A stretch of DNA of 64,000 bases. Source: Coleophoma eucalyptorum. Its lineage: Eukaryota; Ascomycota; Leotiomycetes; Helotiales; Dermateaceae. Every line of letters starts with the position of its first letter. Positions within the stretch are counted from its first letter, which is position 1. The stretch lies in contig JALRME010000007.1 of the NCBI GenBank assembly GCA_026120035.1, positions 1,515,205 to 1,579,204 of the forward strand, read 5' to 3'. Of the stretch, positions 1-10,819 are shown in pieces. The notes below the pieces were generated by a model that was not told where the DNA came from, did not search any database, and saw only the letters and a program-made list of their open reading frames with translations. A program made the translations under genes and the position numbers.

Positions 1-3000
1 CTCCGTGATGACGGACAGCACTTGCGGTATGATATGCCGTATGTAGCGATCGAAAGTACTTCTCCGCTCAATTACAGGGTCAGGGCCTAGGCCAGCTCGG
101 CAAAGCTGGTTGACATCGTCTTGCTTCGCACATGCGGTGTCCAAGCCCCACTCCAGTTGGTGGCACAGGTCATGTTTCTGCGAACTCTGGGACGTGTTTG
201 TCAGTTCATACGTAGAGTTTGCACGCAGGCCTTTGATGCTGATAAGCGACGGCTCTTTGAGGTCGGTATCTGCAACAGCAATGGTTGCCCTATACTTCAA
301 ACGTCCAAAAGGTTCAATTGTAGAATGAGTAAGGAAGCTTTTCCCGGGTGCGGAACTGATATTGCTGGAAATGTTCAACTCGTCGATACCCGAGATGACC
401 ATACTAGAGGGCATCTTGGTCGAGGCTACCAGAGCTGGGAATACAGTTTGGAAGCACATGTCCAGAGTAGCTGGATGCAAGATATGGGGTTGTTGGTAAC
501 CTCCAGGCATGGCAGACTTTGTTTCTGGGGTTGTGACAGTACACAACGAGCTAAGAGGTTGTGTATTGATTTGAGTGATGTTTGAGAATGGTCCAGTATA
601 ACTCATCCCAACCAACTTGAGCTCCTTGTAGTATTTTTCTACGTTGGTCGTTTGTCGGCAGCTCTGCTGTGCATCCTCGAAACCTTTTCGGGTAGTCTCC
701 ATAAGATACTGGTCCTCTCGCGCCGCCTCTAAGTCATCTTTAGAATCGCGATGATCTACCCAAACTAAGCCACTACAGTGCTCGGTGTCTTCGCCTGTAG
801 CAGAAACTGAAAAAACCTGGAATTCCTTCCAGTTTGATGACGAGTCCTGGCTGGAAGATGCATAACGTCGAAGCGTGAAGAATGTCTCCACCCGACCATT
901 TTCAGGAATCAGCAACGCCCTTCCGATAGCTACCTGGCGGAATCGACAGACGATATTTTTCCACATGAAGCCATTCGTTACAGTGATCTGGCGGAGAGCT
1001 TCAAGGGCCATACAGATATAGCCACTAGCAGGGAATATCATCTGGTCGTTGATAACATGACCACTGAGCCAAGGCATTTCGGCCAAGCTCACATAGTTTC
1101 TCCAAGTTGGCTCTGTGGGGATGCTGTCGTTGCTGGTAATACCAAGGAGCTCGTGCCTTGCAAATTGCCGGAGTCGGAACTGACTACTGGTACGACTCTC
1201 GGTCCAGTGGGATGTTGAATGCTGCCAGTTGTACACAGGCATATTTGTCAATGTCTTTTTATCCAAGGTATTGTTTGGGTCGTTGATGGCACTGAAGGAT
1301 ACATTGTATCCAAGTCCAAACAGATTGCCACTCATGTCGATTGCTGTCTTAACAGCGTCCACATTTCTCGAAAGGACGGAGTGATATGATATTTTGGCCA
1401 AATTTGGTCCCATAGTTTTCAGGGTCTGTTTGATTGGCCCTGCGAGCGCTGAGTGCGGTCCGACCTCCAGAATCATATTCGCCGAACCATTATCATCCGA
1501 CAATTTGAGAGCGCCCTCAAGAGCCTCAGAAAATCTCACGGTAGATACCATGTTGTCGGCCCAGTACTCAGCATTCATCGCCTCGCCATGGATTTCCTTT
1601 CCGGTCACAGAGGATATCATACGTGCACCGTTTTCAGGCTGTAGTGGTTTCAGATCCTTCATCAATTCGATGTATTCTTGTCGGACGAGTCCCATGTGAT
1701 GAGAATGGTACGCAACATCCACAGTGAGGAGACGATTGAAAATGCCGTCAGTTTCAAGGTCTTTCTGGATCAATTGAAGAGCAGATCTATCACCAGATAG
1801 AGTTACACTCGTAGGGCTGTTGATACATGCCACAACAACCTTCACAAAAGGATCTTCTGAAGCATTCTTCGAGATATACTGCTGAGCTTGTTCCACTGAT
1901 AGTCCTGCGGCCATCATGCAGCCATCAAGCTCTGGGTGCTGTACTTTAAGTTTTGCAACAGCTTGCCCTCTGAAGTAAGAGATGCTAAGAGCGTCATAAT
2001 CAGAAAGGAAGCCTGCAGCATATGCAGCTGCAATTTCGCCACTCGAGTGGCCGCACACTACAGTAGGTTGAATGCCCCAAGACTGTAGTAGATTTACCAG
2101 AGCAATTTGAATGGCAGTACAGCATGGCTGCGAAATGGCAGCTTCGTTGATGCGAGAATCTCCGGCTTTTGCGGAAAGCTCCTTCAACAGCGACCACTCT
2201 GCGCCTAGGCCAGCGAGTTGTAGCTCAGCAGTTGCTATAGATGCAGCAAATACTGGATAGGCACTGAGAAGCTCCTGGCCCATGCGAGCCCATTGTGCTC
2301 CTTGTCCTAAAAGATTTCATTAGTGCATGACTCAAGGTTAAGGGCTACCAATCTTACCAGTAAAGGCAAAGCATATCTTTGGGTTCTCGAGAGCTTTTTG
2401 AGGACGTATCGTGCCTTTAGCAACTGCCTCAAGAGCATCAAGCAATTCTGGCAAATCAGTAGCACTCAAAGCCACTCGGAATGCGAGACGAGATCTTCGC
2501 ATTGCAAGTGTGTATGCTAATTTATCGAGAATCTGGCTCTCATCTTGAACTCCCGTCTGGAGATACTGCTTGAAATTTGTGGCCATTGCACCCATGCTAC
2601 GTTCGGTACCATGAGTGAAAACAAACAGACGCCTCTTTTGAGAGGCTAGATCTCCATTTTCGAGCGCGCTGCTACCAGTTGGCTGGCTAACTGACGTTCC
2701 ATTCGATGGTGTCTCATTAGCTGGTGTTCCAATTACGGCGGCTTCGTTAACAGATGTTTCCTTAACTGCGGCTTCTTTGATTGATGATCCGTCTAATGGT
2801 GTTTCATCAATTGATATTCCAGTTAATGGTGTTCCAACCAGTGGTGTTTCATCAGCTGATGTTTCACTCGATGGTGTTCCGCTAGCTGATGAATCATTCG
2901 ATACTGTTCTGTTAATTGGGACTCTGTTCGCTGGGGTTCCGTTCATTGACTCTTCGTTGATGGAAGTTCCACTTGGTGGTGTTCCAGTCACTGGAGCTCC

Positions 3001-4726
3001 GGTCAAAGGTGTTTCGTCAATTGATGTTCCATTCGTTGAGCTTCTGTTCCCTGACTTTACCTCGTTGGTTGGAGCATTTGTTGCCAAAAGCCTTTGGCCG
3101 GACTGTGAAGCCAAGTAATCCTCTGGTGACTCAAGAATGACGTGAGCATTTGTTCCGCCATATCCAAAGCTATTCACCGATGCTCGCCGTACGTGATTTT
3201 CAGGCCAGGGAACCACTTTCCGCGGTATCTGTGACGAAATTAATAAGAAATATGCAAACCACGGCCGGAGACACATACCTTGATTTGCCAATCATTCAGA
3301 GGAATCTTTTCGTTGGGACGGGAGAAGTTCAAATTCGGAGGAATTTTTCCGAAATTAAGAACCATCACGGCTTTTATAAGCCCTGCTAAGCCAGCAGTAC
3401 TCTCTGTATGGCCAATATTGGTTTTAACACTGCCGACGTAGAGCGGCGAGTCTGTTGATCGATCTTGACCGAAAGTCTGGAAAATAGCACCTGCTTCAGT
3501 CTTGTCACCAGCCTGTGTTCCAGTACCTAGAGAAACTAGTTAGTAATTTTTTTCTCAGCGTAGTGTCGAGGATATCTTACCATGCGCTTCGACGTAGCAG
3601 GTTTCTCGTGGATCAAGTCCTGCGTCGGCATACGCCTTCTTGATCATCCTTACTTGTGCTGCTTGTGAGGGCATTATCACACTAGGAGTTCGACCATCCT
3701 GGTTAGAAGCAGTGGATCGTATTATTGATTGGATTGGATCTCCATCGCGCAGAGCATCACTAAGTGGCTTCAATACAATCGCCGCCACACCCTCGCCTCT
3801 ACCGAATCCGTTGGCTCGGTTGTCAAAAGCATAACAACGACCATCATCAGACAAGACCCTAATTCAGCTTTAGCTTTCGAATCATAGACAGATGAGATTC
3901 CGCCTACGTACTGCATTGATGACATAACAGCGGTTTCCTCGGGATCGAGTATCAAATTCGTTCCACCCACAAGGGCTTGATCAATTTCACCGCTTCGAAT
4001 AGCCTTACAAGCTTCGTGTACTGCTACAAGACTGCCCGAGCAAGCAGTATCTATGGTAAGACTAGGTCCGTTAAGATTGAAGTTGTATGATATCCTGTTA
4101 GATGCAAGTGCATTGCCAGTTCCTGTGAATCGGTGACTGTTGCAGAAATCTATTAGCCATCAACACAGCTAATCTCCTAGCCCTCGCCAAACGTACTTTG
4201 GGGAGAATTCTGGGTCTCTCCCCAGCATTTTCTCGTAATCATGATTCGACACTGCGCAAAAGACACCTGTCTCTGAGGCTGCAAGTGACTCCATCGAAAT
4301 ACCTGCATTCTCAAAAGCCTCATAGGTAACCTCAAGCAGCAGCCTCTGCTGAGGGTCAATGGCTTGTGCTTCAAGTGGAGTCACGCGGAAGAATTGATGA
4401 TCAAAATGAGACACGTCTTCTTTTAGGAAGTATAGGCCTCTTGCATTGAACTGAATTCAAATTAGCTTGTGTATAACCGAGATGGTGGCAGTCATCTAAT
4501 ATACCGCTCCCTTCATTTCCTTAGAAGGGTGATAAAAAGATTCCATTTTGAATCTGGAATTATCTCCACGAGTCCATCCCGATTGTCCTCTTGTTAACAT
4601 TTGCCATAACCTCTGTGGAGAAGTGGCTGTTCCAGCCAGACGGCAGCCCATGCCAATGACGGCAATTGGCATAGTAGAACTATCTTTTGCTCCATTGGAG
4701 CTGTAAGAGTTGCCGGAAGCATCCAT
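1..4726 (-). CDS. Highly-reducing-type polyketide synthase, 5' part (KS-AT-DH), cut by window edge
   Basis: Iterative type I PKS read leftward from ATG 4726 and still open at base 1. Seen in order: a KS starting at about residue 20 ([10 protein letters not shown]), the KS active site DTACSGS, the EAHGTGT and NIGHTE histidine regions, an unusual repeat-filled linker, an AT with GQGAQW and GHSSGE, and a DH with [10 protein letters not shown] and [10 protein letters not shown]. The left edge is in the linker that normally precedes a methyltransferase domain. Six introns remove cleanly: 4504-4451, 4196-4137, 3911-3859, 3580-3527, 3278-3229 and 2357-2307. The KS-AT-DH order with no SAT domain is that of fungal highly reducing PKSs. 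MT, ER, KR and ACP would lie outside the window and cannot be judged. It is divergent from the acyltransferase gene. Expected product: a reduced polyketide chain of unknown structure. Confidence 0.93.
2689..3033 (-). repeat. 23-unit pentapeptide tandem repeat in the PKS KS-AT linker
   Basis: A run of 115 codons divides without remainder into 23 five-residue units with consensus x-(G/E)-T-(P/S)-(aliphatic or small), for example [30 protein letters not shown] and NETPS. At DNA level it is a degenerate 15-bp minisatellite (GGTGTTyCa-like on the plus strand). It lies after the KS motif [14 protein letters not shown] and before the AT-side linker sequence RRLFVF, so it extends a flexible linker and not a catalytic fold. 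Its period keeps the antisense strand open too, which explains the spurious plus-strand ORF here. Confidence 0.9.
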
Positions 4727-5041
4727 TTGAGCCTGTGTAGTTTGAGTTATTGTATATAAAGAAAGTTGATGCTGAAAATGTCCTGAAGCTTAGAAGCAAG
4801 AATTTTTTTCTTTCTTATTTCTGGGTATCTCTGCTGTGTATATTGAAATATCTGGGAGGGTGGAAGGATCTCAAATCTTGAACTATTCGATGGGTTGAAC
4901 CGTTATCAACCCTCGAGAGGATAGACTGTGACCTTTCCTTTATCTTCTAATCAGGCCTATTCTTACAGAATACTAACAATTCGAGTCCTATTTATTTGGA
5001 CTCCTTGAACAGGAAGGGATAGCTCAACTTACTGCATTCTG

Positions 5042-5126
5042 ATTGATGGACTCGGGCCGACCAGGGAGGAAGCAATCGTCTTACAATATTGAATTGTGCC
5101 TTTAGATAAGACCGTGGTTCATGCAG
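5042..5126. repeat. Duplicated promoter element, copy 1
   Basis: Shares ATTGAT, the 11-mer GACCAGGGAGG (5059-5069), AAT.GT.TTAC.AT.TTG and CCTTTAG in the same order and nearly the same spacing as copy 2, 150 bp downstream. The block of differences between matching positions looks like an old tandem duplication. Confidence 0.75.
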
Positions 5127-5190
5127 GCAAATCTGGTACCTAACTGCACCTCAGACTTCACGTACTGATTTTTCACGTACTGCAACTGGG

Positions 5191-5278
5191 ATTGATCAAT
5201 ATCTATTGGACCAGGGAGGTGGTAATGGTGTTACGATTTTGGAGCTATACCTTTAGGATAAATTCGTAGCCATACAGT
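5191..5278. repeat. Duplicated promoter element, copy 2
   Basis: Partner of the element at 5042-5126. GACCAGGGAGG is identical here (5209-5219), followed by AAT.GT.TTAC.AT.TTG and CCTTTAG with one-base spacing differences. Confidence 0.75.
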
Positions 5279-6148
5279 TACCCCCCTAGTAAATATCCCA
5301 TGTCAGGTCTCTCTCTCAAAGTGCTGCTTTAGTACCATTCTTTACTGAACCAGAAACTTAATGATTAGGTTTGGCGAGCTTCTACAAATGATCTACGAGA
5401 CTAAGATACATGCGAGCAAACGGAGTGATGATGTTTCAGCAAAAGATCTCTTGCCTCTATATGCATAATAAGGCTCGATAACAGAACAGAAGCTTGGCCT
5501 TAAAATAAATTAACATTAATAGTATGATTATGAGAAAAATGCGATAAAGGAAATCGAAACTAGTTTTATTTTAATATAATTAGGTACAAATTGACAAGGG
5601 CTTTCAAGTGGCTTAAGTTTCTTGCCGGTTTAAGGATAGTGGCTACCAAGAATACCAACATGGGATGAACTTACTAGCGGCAGCGCAAGAGGATATTTTA
5701 CGGCAAGTTCACTGTCAGCAATGATGCTTGGAATTTAGAAAACGGCTAAGATGGCACTCAGGTCGGGTCAGAAAGTATGTAAAAACTACGTAAATTTAGC
5801 CAATCTCATGGCTCTGGACCAATTCTCACGAGATACCTTGTTTGAGTACGACGACTATTTCGGCTTTCGGCAGGGCATGGGATACATCGGCCCCTGCCAA
5901 TTTGAACCGGTAAATGCAAAGCAATCATGGCCATAATTCTTGGAAAACAAATAACGCTATAAAATGAAATTTAATGCTTATACCGTGACATTAAGACAGT
6001 GGATTTAGAATTCGGCGCATCTCCAGTGGAGCCAGCTCAGGTGGGAAACAATAGAAAAAGGTTTCTCTTTCTCGTTCTGTGCCACTATCTACTCTTTAAG
6101 CAGCAATCAACAACTTATTTTCTCCAAACTTCATAGAAAACTGCTAAA

Positions 6149-7585
6149 ATGGCTACGACAGAGACCATCGTGCGACCAAGCGTGCCGCTGGTGCCTGAAA
6201 CAGTGATACTTTCGCCGTTTGACCAGTTCAATGGCAGACATTACTTACCACTCTTTTGTATCTTCAAACAGCCAGACCCCAAGCTCTCTGAGATAATTAT
6301 CTCTGAGCTTGAAGAGGGTCTAGCTAGGCTGTTGGCTGAGGCCCCATTTCTCACCGGCAACGTGTTGATAGAAGATGAGCAGCGTGACCTTCTCACTCTG
6401 GAAATTCCAGACGATGGAGGAGTGATCTTCAAAGTCAAGACAATAGAGTATGCGGATGACGGCTCAGTGCTGGACTATGAAGAACTTGAACGCGATGGCT
6501 TTCCGGTTTCTGCGCTCAATCCTATCGTTATGTGTCCAAGGTCTTTTCTGCCTGAGCCAATTGCCCCTTGCCTTCAGATTCAAATCAACTTGATCCGTGG
6601 TGGGATAATTATCGCAACTCATTTCCACCACTCGATTGTTGACGGCGAAGGGGCTATGACTTTGATCAATCAATGGGGCGCACATGTTAAAGCTGTGTCT
6701 GAAGGTCGGATTCTACCGGAGTCCGACTTGCTACCAGCTGAAGCTCTTGATCGCACCGTCCTCTTTCCTGAGAATGGATCCAAGTGCAAGCTCTATGACT
6801 TCGCTAGTTACCAAGATGGGCGAGAAATGCCCCCGGAGGCAGAATCGTGCTGGAATGTGGGTGAACGCATGGAGATGACGGACAGCGAAAAGGCCAAAAT
6901 TGTCAGAGGGGTAAGCTGGTATTTCACTAAAGAAAATCTCCAACGGATCGAGGAGATGGCAGTACCGAAGAACCCAAAAGATCCGAAGATGACGGAAAGC
7001 TCGATACTCTCCGCGTTCGTTTTCCGGCACTACACCCTTGCCAGACGCCTGGAGCAAAGAGGCGTTAAGGAGGCATCCTATCACTACCCGTGCAACATCC
7101 GCACACGGATAGAGCCTACTCTTCACCCTCTATACCCGGGTAATGCTGTGGTTCCCAGCAGAACGCTTCTACCCCTCTCCGAAATCTTTTCCTCGGATGA
7201 GGATGCGCTATATCGCATTGCCTCAGCCATCAGTGGTAGTATTGACTGGTGGTCCTCTGACAGAATCTGGGACCTGCTTGGCGCAATGGAAGCTTGGCCC
7301 CGTGTCAGAGAAATTGAGCGCACCATGGATCTCAATTGCAAGACCGACTTCCATCTCACCAATCTTTCAGGTTTCCCTATATTGGATATATCCTGGGGTA
7401 CAAAAATGGGTAACCTGATGTCTTTCAAGCTTCCGGCTATGGCTTTGGTGAATGGCTATGGTCTCATTATGCCTCGTTTGGCTGATGGTGGTCTGGAGGT
7501 CATCCTTTATATGAATATTGAAACACTAGATGTTTTGAAGGATGATAAGGAGTTTATGAAATATACTCGATTTGTTTCTGACTAG
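6149..7585 (+). CDS. BAHD-type acyltransferase (trichothecene 3-O-acetyltransferase-like)
   Basis: A 478-residue intronless protein starting at an ATG with AAA at -3. It belongs to the PF02458 transferase/BAHD superfamily, which moves acyl groups from CoA to alcohols or amines. The catalytic HxxxD is visible as HHSIVDG (His161, Asp165), flanked by the usual IIATHFHH strand. The C-terminal structural DFGWG motif is degenerate (DISWG, near residue 417), which is common in fungal members. It is divergently paired with the PKS, so O-acylation of the polyketide or of its sugar is the likely job. The substrate cannot be read from sequence. No signal peptide or membrane span, so probably cytosolic. 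Confidence 0.88.
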   Translation: MATTETIVRPSVPLVPETVILSPFDQFNGRHYLPLFCIFKQPDPKLSEIIISELEEGLARLLAEAPFLTGNVLIEDEQRDLLTLEIPDDGGVIFKVKTIEYADDGSVLDYEELERDGFPVSALNPIVMCPRSFLPEPIAPCLQIQINLIRGGIIIATHFHHSIVDGEGAMTLINQWGAHVKAVSEGRILPESDLLPAEALDRTVLFPENGSKCKLYDFASYQDGREMPPEAESCWNVGERMEMTDSEKAKIVRGVSWYFTKENLQRIEEMAVPKNPKDPKMTESSILSAFVFRHYTLARRLEQRGVKEASYHYPCNIRTRIEPTLHPLYPGNAVVPSRTLLPLSEIFSSDEDALYRIASAISGSIDWWSSDRIWDLLGAMEAWPRVREIERTMDLNCKTDFHLTNLSGFPILDISWGTKMGNLMSFKLPAMALVNGYGLIMPRLADGGLEVILYMNIETLDVLKDDKEFMKYTRFVSD

Positions 7586-7880
7586 TCTTAATCCCTTTAT
7601 ATGGAATCTCTATGTTTTTAGATCGATAAAGGCTAGAGTTACATCAAATACAATCATGAAAAAACACTGAGCGTGCAACTAAAGACGTACATAATTCTCT
7701 GCTGGGTTATTAATTGCTTGACCTGACCCTAACTTTAGACAGAGTTTATGGTCCTAGGCTGTGCTGTGTCTATGCTTCAAAATCTAACAATGGGCAGCTT
7801 ATCAGGCCCTCCTTCTATCACCAGGCAGACACGTGATGGTGATGCAGCTATAATCTTGGCTCCGTATACTTCGTAAACTT

Positions 7881-7898
7881 TGCCGTATAATTTCGGCA
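7881..7898. promoter_or_regulatory. Inverted repeat TGCCG-N8-CGGCA, candidate Zn2Cys6 site
   Basis: A perfect 5-bp inverted repeat around an AT-rich 8-bp spacer in the intergenic DNA upstream of the glycosyltransferase. Paired CGG/CCG triplets are the classic target of fungal Zn2Cys6 dimers. The function is inferred from the pattern only. Confidence 0.4.
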
Positions 7899-7925
7899 CT
7901 TTATAACCACTTCGTTGTGAAGTCT

Positions 7926-7938
7926 CGGCACTGTGCCG
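7926..7938. promoter_or_regulatory. Palindrome CGGCAC-T-GTGCCG, candidate Zn2Cys6 site
   Basis: A perfect 6-bp inverted repeat with a one-base centre, giving CGG-N7-CCG, 28 bp after the previous inverted repeat. The pairing of two such sites in 58 bp makes chance less likely. A cluster regulator is the obvious candidate ligand. Confidence 0.45.
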
Positions 7939-8893
7939 TATGACTGCGGGATGTAGTGAGAAACAGCCGTTGATCCCTTGCTCAAGAAGGGAATCTCCCT
8001 CTCCGATTAGCCGGCATTCTTATCCTTGGTTTGATATTATCCTCTTCCGCCCGCGATCGATCATTGCTAGGGGCGGGTAAGAAGTGGCTGAATTCGTCCC
8101 ATCGCATGTTATCGCTTATGGCGTTTTCTGTAAAATGGTGTGACTGACCCGAGGCACAATTGGTTGTCAATAGAGATGTGCTCTGAACGTGCCTGAAGAA
8201 TGTGAGATGCCAAAACGTGCATGCAGACACATATTGGTGAATATTCTATGTCTTCGTACGATAACAACTATCTTCCCGACAACCTTCCCTTTTCTATCAC
8301 CCTGTTAGGGACCATGCTTAGAGCTCTTCCTCCAGCTCTTATGGTAGCGTTTGTAGGTGCATCAGCCCCAGGTCTCATGCAGGTTTATTGAATCTCGGGG
8401 CCAAACTAACGTCTTGAGTGCTTTCTTGCGTATTCATCTTGCGTATTCAACGGATATAGAAAAAGGTCATTCTCGGTGCTTCAGTGGACGATGAAATGGA
8501 CCTGGGGGTGCTGCCTGGCCCTAGACATGAATTTCCGTAAGATTTTGCCGTACGACTTTTCCGTAAGGATTTCCAATTCAATATTCTTGGATATCCAAAG
8601 GATCAATCTGACATGCAGAATTATTCTTATTACGGCCAGCGAACTTCCCCATCCCATCTGTATGTCCTGCAGACGTATCAGTACCCTTACACATCCCAAG
8701 TTCGAGCTTTGGGAATAGAACTACCAGTTATTTCTTCACGTGGTTCAAATTATAAACAAGTTTGTGTACAGTAACGTTACCATGGTATCACCCAGACCCT
8801 TATGAGTAAAGAGCAGAGATATTCACCCTGAAGTTCAGAACCGAAGTCTCTTTGTCTCGTGATTTAGCACCTTCAGATGACTTGAGAAACTCA

Positions 8894-10571
8894 ATGGCAT
8901 CAACCAAGACTTCGTTGGGTTCATTAGGAGGGGTTGAAGACATGATGAGCAAGCAGAAGAAGGTTATCTTCCTCACAAGTAGCGAATATGGACAGGCAAA
9001 TGTTATCTTAGCTGTTGCATATGAGATGCTTCTTCTCCAGCAACACGAAATTCATGTAGCTTCTTTTGCGCCTTTGAAGAGCCGTATCGAAAGTCTGAAC
9101 GGGCTCGTCCCAGATAACCATGTCCCGGCAAAATTTCATACCGTTGCTGGGCCTTCTGCATTGGAGGCACTTGTTGCAAAGAACGAATTTATAGGTGAGT
9201 TGGGTCTGAGAAGAAACGACAAAGCACTCATTGTTGAAATTAGGTCCATACCCCCCCGGCCTTAGGGGAGCACTTGATACGTATCGGATCACCCTTCCAG
9301 TTCTAGCAACAGCTTGGGATGGTCCAACGTACATGAAGGGATATGATAGTTGTCTTGAGATTCTACAGTCTGTTGAGCCAAACCTCGTCATTGTTGACCC
9401 GCTCTTCAGTCAAGGTCTCGAGGCATGCAAAACACTATCGCGAGACTGCGTGGTTCTCAGTCCAAACACATTTCAAGAGATGTGCGGCTCCCAGCAACCA
9501 ATTCTTTTTCAATTATGCAGATATCCAGCGTAAGTTCCCGGACAATTTTGTGTGCTAGCTTTTCTCACTAACGTAGAATATCTTCCGCCTTCCCTTACCC
9601 AGTGCCCTGGTATCTTATTGCTGCAAACATTTATCTCAAGACAATGTTAATTGGGATTCTTGTCACATCCCCTATGGTGAAGAAGTTCATGAACTATCGC
9701 AAATCGCAGGGCCTCCCAGGACTGCCTGCCGCATTTGATATCTGGCAAAAGAACAACCACTATTTGGTCCCAGCGATACCCGAGACAGATTATCCATGCC
9801 GTATTCCATCCAATGTCACTGGATGCGGGCCCATTCTTTTGCCCGTTTCTCCAGTGTCGAAAGAAGATTCCGAGTTACAATTATGGTTGGAGCGTGGTCC
9901 AACTGTATTAATTAATCTTGGAACACATCTCCGAATGGACGACACGATGGCACGAGAGTTTGCAGCGGGCTTGAAATTAACTCTTGATAGAATACCTGAT
10001 CTACAGATCTTGTGGAAACTTAAAACGTCCGGTGGCCTCGCCATGCCAACCAAGGCCAAGACGGGAAGTGGATTCCAAGGAGAAGGAATCAAAAAGGATT
10101 CCTTGGATGCTATATCAGAGGAAGTTGCTAATGACAGAGTGAAAATCGTCGAATGGATGTCTGTTGATCCTGTAGCGGTTTTGCAGTCTGGGCACGTTGT
10201 TTGCTCCGTTCATCATGGTGGCTCTAATTCATTTCATGAAGCACTGAGGTAAACGATTCCAGCCCCTAGAGAATGATGTATTAACCAATTATAGCGCTGG
10301 AGTGCCTCAAGTCGTTCTTCCTTGTTGGCTGGATACCCTGGAGTTTGCTAATCGAGTAGAATGGTTAGGTATTGGAGTCTATGGAAGTCGTTCTGCTACC
10401 CCAAGTGTTGAAGGCCAAGAACTTTCAAGGGCTTTAATGAGAGTCTTGGGCGACAGCATTGAAGCTACTGGGATGAAGCAGAAAGCGAAGGAGCTCGCCG
10501 AGATAAGCGGGAAAGTAGGAGGAAGAAAGAAAGCATCCGAGAAGATTATTGAAATTTTAGAGAGCTCTTAA
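8894..10571 (+). CDS. UDP-glycosyltransferase (GT1/UGT fold), cluster tailoring enzyme
   Basis: A 511-residue protein in four exons (8894-9194, 9244-9529, 9577-10248, 10295-10571); the phases close exactly. The N-terminal Rossmann half begins KKVIFLTSSEYGQANVILAVA. The C-terminal donor-binding half has HHGGSNSFHEALSAGVPQ followed by LPCWLDTLEFANRVEWLGIG, the UGT nucleotide-sugar signature. An upstream TTG extends the frame, but ATG 8894 is the first real start; 8942 is also possible. A hydrophobic stretch near residues 210-225 may be a helix. It probably transfers a sugar to the PKS product. It lies between the acyltransferase and the exporter, matching synthesis, glycosylation and export. 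The sugar and acceptor are unknown. Confidence 0.9.
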
Positions 10572-10819
10572 TAATTATAATAGATTTTATTATCATAGCA
10601 ATTAAGGTTTGATACTACACTTATTACTAAAGTCTACTACGCGCCTCTTTATTATTTAATCCTATGAAATGAAATTTGAGATCCTGCTACAGCTATTTGA
10701 AACTTGAGGATGGCGTTAGGTGGGGCATTTTCAAACAGAGTTTGGATTACGAGTAAGTCAACTTAATTGATCTGCAAAGTGCCGACTCAAGAACCCGACT
10801 GTTTCACAGCTTAGCGATG

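Larger units (their letters stand above)
4727..6148. promoter_or_regulatory. Shared divergent promoter of the PKS and acyltransferase genes
   Basis: This 1.4 kb gap lies between two divergently transcribed biosynthetic genes and has no credible ORF. It holds a diverged duplication of about 85 bp (5042-5126 and 5191-5278), a perfect 11-bp direct repeat TTCACGTACTG (two copies within about 5156-5184) and a CGGGCCG inverted triplet next to the first duplicate. The arrangement suggests co-regulation of the two genes. Binding proteins are unknown. Confidence 0.6.
7586..8893. other. Intergenic region between acyltransferase and glycosyltransferase genes
   Basis: 1.3 kb without a supportable gene; short ORFs on both strands have no protein character. 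It contains acyltransferase 3' sequence and then the glycosyltransferase promoter. Two CGG/CCG inverted repeats lie at 7881-7938, and further TTGCCGTA-type words occur near 8545. Confidence 0.6.

Noticed and set aside
2777..3118. Plus-strand 113-codon ORF
   Set aside because: It is the antisense of the pentapeptide repeat; the 15-bp period keeps both strands open.
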